41,333 bases of DNA from Scenedesmus sp. ARA3 (lineage: Eukaryota > Chlorophyta > Chlorophyceae > Sphaeropleales > Scenedesmaceae): positions 1 to 41,333 of the forward strand of contig RWJK01001833.1 in assembly GCA_004335835.1 (NCBI GenBank), given 5' to 3'. The notes beneath the pieces were generated by a model. The model was not told the origin of the DNA. It ran no database searches and saw only the letters and a list, made by a program, of their open reading frames with translations. Positions within the stretch are counted from its first letter, which is position 1. Each line of letters begins with the position of its first letter. Both the position numbers and the translations under genes were made by a program. Positions 9,446 through 19,938 of the stretch are shown in pieces.

Positions 9446-12400
9446 TCATGCCGCGGCCTCTGCTGCTGCCGCACTCTGCCCCTCAGGCCCGCCTTCCAGC
9501 CCGCCACTCACAGCCCCGCTCTCCGCCTGCTGCTGCTGCGCTGCCGCCGCCGCCGCTGCTGCTGCTGCTTCTGCATTCTTTTTGCTGGGCCTGCCTCCTC
9601 GCCGCTTGTCCTCGGCTTCTTCGGGGTTGGTGCCTTTCAGCCAGCCAGCAGCACACAGCAGCTCCCACACGCGCGTTGAGCGCGAGGCGTCCAGCCTGAA
9701 GAACCCACGAGCCTGCACATCACAAAGCAAAGCCCAGCACGATTGAAGTAAGGGAAGATTGCAGATGAATACTTGCAGGATATGCTTGCAAACAAACGTT
9801 ACTCCAATAGGTGCCACAGAAGCAAGCTGCGACGAGTTGCTCGAGGTGTCATGCCGTCATTGCTTTCCTGCTGCCATGCACTGTCGCTTGAACCCTCCAA
9901 CGCACAGCCACACTGCACACTAGCACGCTCCACCCCACACCACTCCACAATTGACTCACGTCTGTACGGGATATGTGCCCGTGCACTTGCGCGTCGCGCA
10001 TCATGACATCCTTTAGGCTCAGATAATGAGCTGGCAGCAGCCGCGTGTTGGCGCACAGCTCTGCTTCTTTTGCGGTGAGGGACTCGACACCAGGCAGGCC
10101 AGAGATGTCCAGCGGCAGGCCCCTGCAGCAGCAGAGTGAGAAGCACAGACGANNNNNNNNNNNNNNNNNNNNNNNNNNNNNNNNNNNNNNNNNNNNNNNN
10201 NNNNNNNNNNNNNNNNNNNNNNNNNNNNNNNNNNNNNNNNNNNNNNNNNNNNNNNNNNNNNNNNNACAGACGACATGCTTTACATTCATATGTCAGTGCA
10301 CAGCTCAGCCTCCTTTGCAGTGAGCGACTCCACGCCAGGCAGCCCAGAGATGTCGAGCGGCAGGCCCCTGCAGCAACAACAGCAGAAGAGAATGCCTCAC
10401 ATCCACACAACAGTGCACAGCTCTGCCTCCTTTGAGGTGAGGGAGTCCATGCCCGGCAAGCCAGAAATGTCCAGCAGCAGGCCCCTGCAGCAACAAAATC
10501 AGCAGACTATCTTGCTTCACATTAGTTATGACAGTGCACATGTGCACAGCTGCATGGAGGGACTCCACGCCCGGCAGGCCAGAGATGTCCAGCGGCAGGC
10601 CCCTACAGCAGTGGATGTATCATTTCACAAAAAAGTGCACGCAAATGGGAAGCATCCTATGGAATGATGTTCTTTCAGCATCGGTCTGAACAGCACAGAC
10701 GCAATCCCACTGCGACACACATTGAAGGAGTGTGCACAGAGCCACGCGGCCGCACCTGTGCTGCTGCCACACGTTAAGGGCACTGGCTGTTGGTCAATGA
10801 GGACTGCTGCCACATACGAAAAGCAAAGCGACTTTGTGTGCACAACGCCACGCGGCCGCACCTGTGCTGCCGCCACACGTTGAATGCACTGAACAGCACA
10901 ACAACGCGCTAATTGCAGCACATACGCTCACGGTTTATGCACAGACAGAGTATGCACATCACACAAAATGCGCACCTGTGCTGCCGCCACACGTTGAGTG
11001 CGCTGGCTGTGGAGCGGTAGCCGCCCAGGCCCTCCCTGCCCCCTGCAGCGCCAGTGGTGGGCGCCTGCGACAGCAGCAGCAGCGGCAGCAGCAGCAGCAT
11101 CGGCAGTGGTTGCAGCAGCATTGAGCCGAATCAACTGTCTGTGCTTGTTGACAGCAGCCACGGCAGCAAGGTGCGGCCTGCAGAGCGTTTGCACCGCTGC
11201 GCCGCAGGGATATCGCTTCAGGCTGCAAGCGGGAGTCGACAGTGATGTGCCACGCCTTGACATCCTGATGCAGCAAACAGCACTATGCAAATGCTGATGA
11301 GGCCCCAAACAGAACAAGCGCAGCGGCTGCTGGTTCCAGGAAAAGCTCACCTCGTCTGCTGCTGCTGCCAGCGCGCCCTGGCTCTTGCTGCTGCCCTTCT
11401 TCTTGAGCGCAGCCTCCATCTCAGCCTCCTCAATCTGCGGCAAAGCAGTGAGAAATATAACAACAACACGAGCAAAGCAAAGCACAAAGCCGCTTTGTAA
11501 CGTTAAAGCAAGAGCGGCCAAGGGCTCGTAGAAGTCAAGCTGCTTGGTTGCCTGTGTGACCGTCATCACTGGTATGGACAGCCGTTTGTCAGCACGTCAC
11601 AGTGGCTGGTGCGTGTGCACATAATCAGTGCCACCAGGTTACAGCACACCTCATGCATGTGGCCATACAACACAACACACGCTGCCTTGCTTGGCTACCA
11701 CATCAACCAAGCAATGCTGCTCCACGCGCAACTCAGCCATGTTGCGCCGCCCCGCTGCCAGGTGCGCCTGCAGCTCCGCGATGCGCAGCCACACTCTTGT
11801 GCACATGCATACCCACCCCTTCGAGTACTGGCACACAGCATAACACAGCACAGCACGCAGGACACTGGCGCTCCAGTGGCTGAAATGCCGCACACAACCC
11901 CGCGCCGCCACCCCGAACCTGAAGGGGCCAAACTGCACAACACAGCCCAGCATACATCATACTTTTCTTGTTGTTTCTGATCGCTGAAAAACGCACCTCA
12001 GCCATGGTGCGCCGCCCTGCTGCCCGGTGCGCCTGCAGCTCTGCAATGCGCAGCCGCAGCCGGCCCTCCACCAGCAAGCCCTCAACTAGGCCCTCGTGGC
12101 TGCCGGGCGGGCCGTACCTGCAGGAAACGACATCACAGCAGATGCACATGTAATGTGCAACACATGCCCAGTCAGGTGTATACCAGCATGCAAAGATCCC
12201 TCCCCAGGTCCAGCCACCCACCTCGCAAGCACATGCATATCAAAAGGAGTGCACTGCTTCAATTCAACTCAATTCAAGCACGCTAGGTCACAGCATCGAT
12301 CAACAACACCCACCTCGCAAACACGCGCATCTGTGCGGTGCGCTCGCGCTCCCTCGCCATGCGCCGCTTCTGTAGCACCCCGGAAAACGCGCACACGCAA

Positions 12401-14948
12401 CCCTTGAAGCACATTGCCTTCAATGCACCGCGGCTGCTGCACGCACCTGGCAAACACGCGCATGTGTGCGGTGCGCTCACGCCCGACCATGTGCAGCTGT
12501 ACTCGAGATGCGCGATCCCGTCAGCACTCATACACAGCGCATGCAAAGCCCTGAAGCCACCCACCTCGCAAACACGCGCAGCTGCGCGGTGCGCTTGCGC
12601 ACGCCGGCCATGCATACGGCAGAAAGCAGCGCATAGCTCTGCAGCCGGTAGCATGCAGCAACCCACCTCGCAAACACGCGCAACTGCGTGGTGCGCTTGC
12701 GCTCGCCGGCCACCCTCATACTCAACACACGCACTCTTTGCCAGCACACACACATTGCATGGCACGTATAGTCATCTAACAACACCCACCTCGCAAACAC
12801 GCGCATCTGTGCGGTGCGCTCGCGCTCCCCGGCCATACGTAACATATGCACAACTTTTGCATGTACACAGATGCGGTAAATATTCCTGTACAACACCCAC
12901 CTTGCAAACACCCGCATCTGCGCGGTGCGCTCGCGCTCGCCTGCCATGCGCCGCTTCTCCAGGCCCTGCATGCGCCGCACACTCAGCAGGCCGTGCTCCA
13001 GGATGAACTCGCGCCGCCGCACGCGCTGTTAAAACAAAGGGTAGACGGAACGCAGAAGGCAACAGCAGGAGTTGTGAGTGGGCGTGCAGCAGGCCGTGCT
13101 CCAAGATGAACACGCGCCGCCGCACACGCTGCAAAACAAGAAATTATGGATTCAGCATGCAGGCAACAGCAGCAGCAGAGGCAGCAGCAGCATAGGTGCG
13201 CAGGCCATGCTCCAGGATGAAGTCACGCTGAGGTAACCGCTGCAGCAGCGCGGAGAACATTGTAGAAGACAGGAATATTTTTATTTCAAAATGAAAACAG
13301 CAGCAACATCGCAAGCAGTGCAGAATTACTGCTGCTGCTGTCGCTACTGCTATCAAGTGCCCACCTCATCCAGGCGCAGGTTGTAGATGTCCAGCAGCCT
13401 CAGCTTGGCCGCCACCTCAGCAAGGCTGTCCTTTTCAACGTCAACGGTGGAGCCCTCTGCCGCATGCTATGCACTGGCAGCTGTTGACGCATCATCAGCT
13501 CCTACTCTAATTGGGGCGGCAGCTCTAGCTAACCAGCAACCTGACGTACACACCCACACACAACACGCGTAGCTAGCGCTGTCCACATGAGGCAAACCTT
13601 CACAAAACACCCACCTCATCTAGCCGCAGGTTGTAGATCTCCAGCAGCCGCAGCTTGGCCGCCACCTCGCCAGGGCTGTCCTCTTCCCTGAACTCGATGT
13701 CAGCGATTGAGGCCTCCGCATCGTTGTCCCATTCTGGTTCAAACTCAAAACGCTTCGGGTGCCAGCCTGCAGTGCAATGAACATGGCGCCATGCATCAGC
13801 AGTGCAGTGCAGGGGCGTGCTGAGACAAAAATGGTTTGTGCGGTGTGTTGTGATACTGGGGCTTGCCCTCAACAAGCTTCAGGTGCCAGCCTGCGGTACA
13901 ACGATGTAATGCGTTGCGCACTAAACACATTGCAGCAGGCAGCGGCAGTGCAGTGCAGGTGACTGACGCTGATAGAATGTACTGGGCACTGATTTGAATA
14001 CAGCATTATACTAAAAGCGCTACCGGTGCCCGCGTTGCACTGCAGAAGCCTGCATGTTTCCTCGCCATTCAGCCAGCCAGGCATATACCTTTACAGCACT
14101 GCCACACAGCACGCAGCCATGCACAGCACAGCTACACAACTGCTAGCCACTGCCAGCCTGACCAGCCGTGTACAGCAGCAGCCTGCATGTTTCCTCGCCA
14201 TTCAGCCAGCCAGGCATGTGACTACTGCCATTCTGACCAGCCGTGTACAGAGAGGGGTGCCCTGGCCCTGCCTGAAGCAGGCAGGGTAGGGCTGCATTGC
14301 TCTTGCACGGGTATGACTCAATTGCCACCCCATGGGCAGCTGCTGCTGAGGCTTTAGCGCCAGCAGCAGCTGGGGATGTGATCTTAAGGCCCGCGCGTGC
14401 TGCCGCTGCATGTTGATCTGCTTAACACATCAACACTGGAACAAGTGCATACATTGTAACACTTCCCTCTACCTCTCACTGGCAACGGCACCGCCAGCTT
14501 GGACAACAGACGCGTGTCAAGAACACACGCATGCAGCATGCACTCACTCTCCCAAAGCCAAAAGCCTCAAAGCATTTGTATCGCCTCACCCGTCATCATG
14601 TCCAGCTGTGGCCCTGAACCTCGGACCCTCGGCCCGCCGTCACCAGCCGCCGCTGCTGCTGCTGCCGCCGCTGCTGCTGCCGCGCTGCTGCCTGGCCCCA
14701 ATCCACCAAGCCCACTAATGCCTACACCAGCAGCAGTACTGCCGCCACCAGCAGCAGCAGCAGCACCAGCAGCAGCAGCGCCTGCGCGGTCCTCATGCGG
14801 CTGCTTGTTTGACTGCGTTGGGTGGTGTTTGCTGAGGCCGCCTGCTGCAGGGTGCTCCGGCTGCTGCTGGCCTGCGTGCTCTGCTGCTGCTGCAGCTGAC
14901 GCATCCTCTGCTTTCTGCCGCTTGGCACCCTTGCCCAGCACATGGTCT

Positions 14949-14980
<32 letters not shown>

Positions 14981-17131
14981 GGTATTTTTTTAGTTTACAC
15001 CATGCATACCCAATGAGCAACAGTTGTGCAAGGTGGAGCAAACCAGCAGCAGAAGCGGCAAAGTACACTAGCACAGCAGGCAGAGCTTTTGAAGATCATC
15101 TGTGTTGCTGCAACTTTCCTGGCGTCTGCACGTTTCTAGTCACTTGCAGCAGGTCTCTGTGCACGCTTGCTGCAGGCATTGACAATACCAACAGCCAAGA
15201 CAATGCTTGCCAACAGGCACTCGTCGAAAAAACACCAGCACCTCACCCTGCTTCTGTTGCTGCTGCTGCTGCTGGTCCTGCTGCTCCTGCTTTACATCTG
15301 CATCACCAGGCGCTTGCTGCTGATCACTGCCAGGCTCCTGCTTCAACTGCTGCTGCTGCTCCTGCTGGTGCTGCGCGACTGTATCTTCTAGCCGCATGCG
15401 CTTGCGCCCGCAGTTGCTCTTGGCCAGCGCTGCTAGCTTTTGTAGGTCCAGCTGCGGTGCAGGACAAGAAACAGCAAGTCAGAGCAAACTGAAGGCAACA
15501 GGCACAGACACGGCGCTGATATGAAACGCCGCAACTACTCCAACAGTGTCGACAGCGCTGTTCTGCTGCTGCAGTAAAACACATTTAAGAAGACCGCGTA
15601 CTGCCTCGCACACATGTGCCTGCCGCTGCGCACATACCACCTGACGCTGCCTGCTCATCTGCGTCCTCGTCTCTGCTGGCCAATGCACAACTGCCATTTC
15701 ACCACCCTCCTCTCCAAAACAAAACCCGTGCGCCCTTCTCACCCCTGCCATCTCCGGCGCTGGTGTTGGCAGCGGGCAAGACGGCGGCTGGATGTATATC
15801 TGGAAGTAGTGCTGCGCGCAGGCCTCCTTTGACTTTGTGCCCACGTGCTCAGCCACAGCCGCCCAGTTGCCCAAGCCTGCAGCATACAGCAGCACAGCAG
15901 CATACAGCAGAATTGGTGTGATGAGCAGGCCTCCTTCGACTTTGTGCCAACATGCTCAGGCACAGCCGCCGAGTTGCCCAAGCCTGCGGCACGCAGCACG
16001 CAGCACACGTGCAGTTGCTTGTCATTTCGCTCGCAGGCAAGCAGGTGCTGTTCAGCTGCACAGCCAGCTACATGACCGAACGGCAGTGATGCAGGAGCGG
16101 ACGATGCTACCTCATGTCTGCCAGACGTGCTGCGCGCAGCAAGCCGCCCCTGCCGCTGCTGCTTAAGAACACAGCTGCACCCTCTGCTGCCGTCCTGTGA
16201 CGGCTGCTGCTGCTCCTGTCGCTGCTGCTCAGGAACACAGAGACATCACGTGCCAGGTGCTGTTGCTGCTGCTGCTGCTGCCTCACCGTAGATGTCGATT
16301 GCCTCCAGCAGCAACAGCTCCTCGTCTGACTGCAGGCAAGAGCAGCACAGCAGCAGCGCCACTCAGCACACCAGGGGCCGCACATGCATTGGCCGGAGTG
16401 CAACTGCATGAACTGTGCACAGGTGCAGCCACAAGCTCTGCTTGTGTGCCAGCAGGAGCTCCATTGCAAGTATGTCTATCAAACGCCTCAGCCGCCCGCC
16501 CGCAGCAGCACAAAAGCACCAGTGCAACTGCAGTTGTGCTGGCAGACTTATACTTCTGCAGGGTGCAGCTCTGCTGCCGAAACTGCTGTTGGTACAGCTG
16601 CCTTTGCCTGAACTATTGCTGGCACAGCTGCCACTACTGCAGCTTCAGCTGAATACACTGCTGCAGCATTAGAAGCTACGCAGCGCCCTTGCCGCAGCAC
16701 ACACTCACCCCCCAGCTGGGATGGAAGATAGGGAAGCTGAGGTTGTCCATCACCCTGTAGCTGTGGGAGTTGCTGTGCGCACTGGTCTCCACGCCAACAG
16801 AGAAACACTCCACGCACAAGTCAAAGTCGGGGCAATCTGCACACTTGATGCGCACATTGTCTGAGATGTCCTTGTGGCAGTAGTTGCAGTGGTACAGCGC
16901 CCTGCAGGACAGCGGAGGTTGAGGACAGCAGTGGTGCGTGTTGGTGCACATGTGAGCAGCAGCACGTGACAGGTGGTGACTGGTGATGAAGGTGCTTGAA
17001 TCTGCATGTTATAGAGCTGCCTGCGGTTGGTTGGCCCACCTGTTCTGCTCCTGTGTAGCACGGCTCCACACAGACTGTGCACTGCCCCTGGAGCGGGTCC
17101 TCCGACCGCCCCTGCACAGATGGAGGTCCAT
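9446..17131 (-). CDS. ADA2: ADA2 transcriptional adaptor (SAGA complex)
   Basis: Thirteen exons: 17131-17040, 16901-16709, 16329-16287, 15876-15743, 15451-15247, 14946-14590, 13766-13615, 13025-12901, 12117-11997, 11434-11351, 11064-10976, 10122-9960, 9712-9446; all phases agree, giving 674 residues. ADA2 bridges GCN5-type acetyltransferase to SAGA in the nucleus. The ZZ zinc finger is residues 31-80 (ALYHCNYCHKDIS, then CADCPDFDLCVEC), the SANT domain about 96-150 (SDEELLLLEAIDIYGLGNW, VGTKSKEACAQHY), then the ADA-box region WHPKRFEFEPEWDNDAE and KLRLLEIYNLRLDERVRRRE (342-400), and a C-terminal SWIRM (about 533-617: ISGLPGVESLTAKEAELC, FFRLDASRSTRVWELL). Odd features are Gln/Ala-rich inserts in exons 5-6 and a tail with the AT-hook-like core RRGGRPSKK plus poly-Ala. 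Introns carry many exon echoes, and one has an assembly gap. Start ATG chosen by phase with exon 2. Confidence 0.9.
10153..10265. other. Assembly gap (113 N)
   Basis: A run of 113 unknown bases inside the ADA2 intron between exons 11 and 12. It sits among near-identical copies of the exon 12 head, so the true copy number may be higher or the gap may mark collapsed repeats. The coding exons either side are intact. Confidence 0.99.
10301..10609 (-). repeat. Three copies of ADA2 exon 12 head
   Basis: Segments at 10301-10373, 10419-10491 and 10547-10609 repeat the first 50-75 bases of exon 12 (10122 downward), which encodes LPLDISGLPGVESLT. Two keep the CTGCAG acceptor; in the third it reads CTGTAG. 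All lie upstream of the true exon. Spacers between copies differ, apart from short similar pieces around the shared tga/cac motifs. Confidence 0.85.
10741..10895 (-). repeat. Two copies of ADA2 exon 11 tail
   Basis: Segments at about 10752-10785 and 10858-10893 repeat the end of exon 11 (encoding ALNVWRQHR) together with the start of the intron, where the donor reads AG followed by GTGCG. Both lie downstream of the true exon end at 10976. Confidence 0.8.
11742..11796 (-). repeat. Copy of ADA2 exon 9 tail
   Basis: Repeats the end of exon 9 (IAELQAHRAAGRRTMAE) with small changes (L for R, N for T). The donor GT after GAG has become TT, so this copy cannot serve as a splice donor. It lies downstream of exon 9. 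Confidence 0.8.
12305..12840 (-). repeat. Five copies of ADA2 exon 8 tail
   Basis: Five copies of the exon 8 end (coding ERERTAQMRVFAR) lie downstream of the real exon end at 12901, ending near 12785, 12665, 12560, 12447 and 12312, spaced about 105-135 bp. Each keeps reading frame, the splice donor (GTGGGT, or GTGCGT in one) and the preceding AG. The spacers between them show no obvious similarity to each other beyond roughly ten bases past the donor. Confidence 0.88.
13083..13246 (-). repeat. Two copies of ADA2 exon 8 head
   Basis: At about 13083-13131 and 13194-13246, both upstream of exon 8 (13025). They encode RVRRRVFILEHGLL and QRDFILEHGLR against RVRRREFILEHGLL in the true exon, each preceded by an AG acceptor. 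Confidence 0.85.
13367..13445 (-). repeat. Copy of ADA2 exon 7 tail
   Basis: Encodes DSLAEVAAKLRLLDIYNLRL against the true exon 7 end, with a conserved GTGGG donor after the Asp-Glu codons. It lies downstream of the exon 7 end at 13615. Confidence 0.85.
14047..14249. repeat. Direct repeats inside ADA2 intron 6
   Basis: A 38-bp segment at 14047-14084 recurs at 14180-14217, and a second short block (containing gaccagccgtgtaca) occurs at about 14159-14173 and 14236-14249. They form a partly tandem intronic repeat with no coding match. Confidence 0.7.
15924..15990 (-). repeat. Degenerate copy of ADA2 SANT exon
   Basis: Directly upstream of exon 4, this segment repeats its first 59 bases with about five substitutions and keeps a GCAG acceptor. 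In translation the conserved SANT tryptophan is lost: GLGNSAAVPEHVGTKS against GLGNWAAVAEHVGTKS. The reading then diverges, so it is a decoy rather than a working alternative exon. Confidence 0.85.
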
Positions 17132-17685
17132 GAGCAAAGAAAGGTCTACTAGCTTGACTTGGTGTGATATTTGGGCTGCTGAGGTACCTTGCAGCGGCCT
17201 CGCTCATGGCGATCAACACCGCCCAGCAGACAGGCCTCTGATCGAACACTCCAGCACCGTTTCAGTGATGATTCTGCCGTAAATGTGACTTCACAACACC
17301 AGTCAGCGACCTGGGCAACAGTTGTAGCAGCACAGTATTGGTTATCGAAAAACCACTATCTGTATGGAGCCTCTCCAACAACAAGCATTCTGTGGCCGAA
17401 GGCGATGCAACTGATGGTAGCAACAGGCGCCAAGCCTACAGCAAAGGGTGGGTCCGTCCAAGCCCTAGCCAGCTACTAACAACAGCTATTCTGCAATGCT
17501 GCAACCCATTATATCCAGATTTCCCTTCAATCAACTTCTGCGAGTGTTTAAGCCAAGCTTCACAGCGTCTGAGCAGTCACACCCGGCATCACCTGAACAG
17601 TACTGCTGCTTGGTCACGTATTGCTGTTCAACTGCTTTCAAGTGCACAGTCACGCACAATAACTTATAGACGCCTGCTTGTTACC
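17132..17685. promoter_or_regulatory. Divergent promoter region, ADA2 / SPATA4-like
   Basis: 554 bp between two start codons pointing away from each other. It must contain both 5' UTRs and promoters, unless upstream non-coding exons exist. No TATA box or named motif was found. Confidence 0.5.
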
Positions 17686-19172
17686 ATGTCAGCCTCACCA
17701 AAGGCAGCATCGCTGCGTTCACCCAAAGCAACAACCAGCAGCAAGGCGCCAGATGTTTTTGGCTACTCACCCCCGCCTGAAGTGCAGCTGGGGAGAGACT
17801 GCTACAAATTCCTGCAGCGTTTAGACCTGAGCATACCAGTGAAGAAACCTAGACGAGACCTCAGCAATGGCTTTGTTGTGGCAGAAATACTGTCGCGGTT
17901 TTTCCCTGTGAGTACTGTGCAGCTGAGCCAGCTGCCTCCTGCAGAGGAGCAATGCTGATGCACAATGCATACAATACATACTGCAAGGCGGGTGACGTCG
18001 TTGTTTCGAAAACACAGTTGTCAGCCGCAGATGCACCCAGGGCAGGCAGCATGCAGCTGCAACTGATCGCTTGTCAGGCCTCCATCACAGCATGCCTGCT
18101 TCAACACGCACTAGTTTCCCTCAGCACAGGACGCTTGCAGGAGTACTGCATCTCCAGTCTCAGCTCCCACGAGCAGCCTTCAGCTGAAACCCGCCTGCCA
18201 CTTTCCTGCAAACTCCTGCAGGCTGACATCCAGATGCACAGCTACCAGAACGGCACCTCAGAGCGCTGCAAGCGAGACAACTGGGAGCAGCTGCAGCGCG
18301 TGGCAAACAAAAACGAGCTGCAGCTGCCACCCAAAATAGTAGAAGGCACAGTGCAGGGCCAGCCGGGAGCAGCAGTTGCCCTGCTGGAGCTGCTGTATGA
18401 GAAGTTCACCGGCAAGAAGTGAGTTCAAGTACACTGCAGCACTGCACGCAGCAGCAAGAGCTTGAATATTCCTGTGCTGTGTATGGCAGCAGCAGCAGGG
18501 TGCTGTGCACGTCCAGCCGACGGCCTAGCAACACAGCAGTGTTTCACTTGCAGCCTGCTACTATTGATGGAGCACATGCTGATTGTGTTGCCCGTCACGG
18601 CCAGCCAGTAGGTCATGACCATGCAATAAACATCAGGTTGGAGTAAAGCACCTGCACAGCAGCAGAACAGCAGCACAGCAATCCAACCGGTGTGCAAATG
18701 CTGTGCCTGACGCGCTGTAGCATGCACAAGGTTGACCCTAAGGACCTGCCAGGCATGGATGCAGCCGCTGCTGCAGCTGCTGCTGCCCTGCCGGCGCTGT
18801 CTTTTGGCGAGTCAGCTGGTGAGCCCAATGGCAGTTAGCAATTGCCAGGAGTTCTGGCTGTGTTCAGTGTGTGTTCATGCCTGAGCCAAAAGCAGTTACC
18901 ACCCAGTTCTGGCATCTTTGATTAGCGTCAATTATACTAACGAGGTGATTGGACAGCAGCAACTGTTGTGCTTACGGTGTCTCGCCCTGCTTGTCTTGTT
19001 GTGCCCTGCAGCAGCCTCAGAGAGCGGTGCTCTGCGAGCCATCAAGTCCAGCGCTGGAGCAGCAGTGGCACTGGAGTTTGGTGCAGTGCAGACTCAGCAG
19101 GCAGGCGATGCAGCAGCACTGAGGCGGAAGTTTGCTGCAGCTGGCGGCAGCAGCGCAGGCGGCGCAAGCTGA
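17686..19172 (+). CDS. SPATA4/SPEF1-like CH-domain protein
   Basis: Four exons: 17686-17907, 18222-18418, 18721-18818, 19012-19172, phases consistent, 225 residues. ATG at 17686 (MSASPKAASLRSPKA). The CH_2-type calponin-homology domain spans about 35-138: FLQRLDLSIPVKKPRRDLSN, GFVVAEILSRFFP at the exon 1 end, then YQNGTSERCKRDNWEQLQRV and LPPKIVEGTVQGQPGAA. The RDLSNGF and NGTS...DNW signatures are those of SPATA4 and SPEF1/CLAMP, which bind microtubules and occur in cilia and flagella. The C-terminal tail is Ala-rich and low complexity. Exon 3 is the least secure, resting on phase and composition only. Divergent from ADA2, convergent with the gene ending at 19939. A TGTAA at 19237-19241 is a likely poly(A) signal. 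Confidence 0.8.
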
Positions 19173-19938
19173 CACAGAGCTGCCGACATAGCAGTGGTGT
19201 TGCAGCACGTTGACACAGGGGTATCATTGGTGTGCATGTAAGCAGTCTAGCAATGCGGTCTGCTGATGGCGTGCTCGACGCATGTTTGTTGCAGCACGCG
19301 CAGCTGGTAAGCAGAGTTGAGAGCGAGCACTGGCTTATTGTATCTGCCTTGCAGCGCTGTCAACTAAAAACAGTGTTGCCTTGTGCACTGAGTGGGTCCC
19401 TAGATGCTTCCCCATAGTTACAGTCTGTGACATCAGCCGACCGATGCTGGATATAAACACCCCCAACAGTATGCGGCTGCAAATTCCCCACGTCGCCATG
19501 CATCTCTGTGCTGCCACAACTGGATGCATGCACTCCACTGCACAGGCATGCTTGTTATTGTAGCTCAAACCGTTTCAGATGGTGCCAGGACCCATATGCG
19601 TCTACCCTCTAACAAACAAACAAAACTACCTGATACAATGACAGCATCAACGCCATGTCCGTTCACAGCATTTGGCTGCTGTAACTACATTGTGGTTGAC
19701 CCAGTGCTGACTTGGCCAGTGCTACTCAGCTACTGGCTCTTTGTCGAAGCAGCTTGTATCTGTCCATCACAAACATGCCTTCAAATCAGCGTTACATTTC
19801 TAACAGCCTTGAAAACTGCTGAACCCCAACGTCATGGGCTGTGAGTGAGGTGCCATCAAGCCAGCAGCACGTCACTGAAGGTGCTGGGCAGCGCCAGCCG
19901 CTGCAGTGCTTCCGCCAATTCCATTGGCATGCATGAGA
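19173..19938. other. Convergent intergenic region
   Basis: About 770 bp between two converging genes. TGTAA at 19237 suits the SPATA4-like transcript. Near 19850-19938 a minus-strand frame reads coherently (MELAEALQRLALPSTFSDVL) and may be an alternative C-terminus of the neighbouring minus gene. Otherwise nothing recognised. Confidence 0.4.
19237..19241 (+). terminator. TGTAA poly(A) signal candidate
   Basis: TGTAA is the usual chlorophyte polyadenylation signal. This one is 65 bases after the stop codon of the SPATA4-like gene. Confidence 0.4.

Noticed and set aside
10301..13246. Regular spaced repeats as a possible CRISPR array
   Set aside because: Repeats are coding-frame copies of ADA2 exon ends with splice sites, and spacing varies; this is a eukaryotic intron.
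14499..14993. Plus-strand 164-codon ORF opposite ADA2 exon 6
   Set aside because: Antisense of the Ala/Gln-rich insert; the minus frame is in phase with the neighbouring ADA2 exons.
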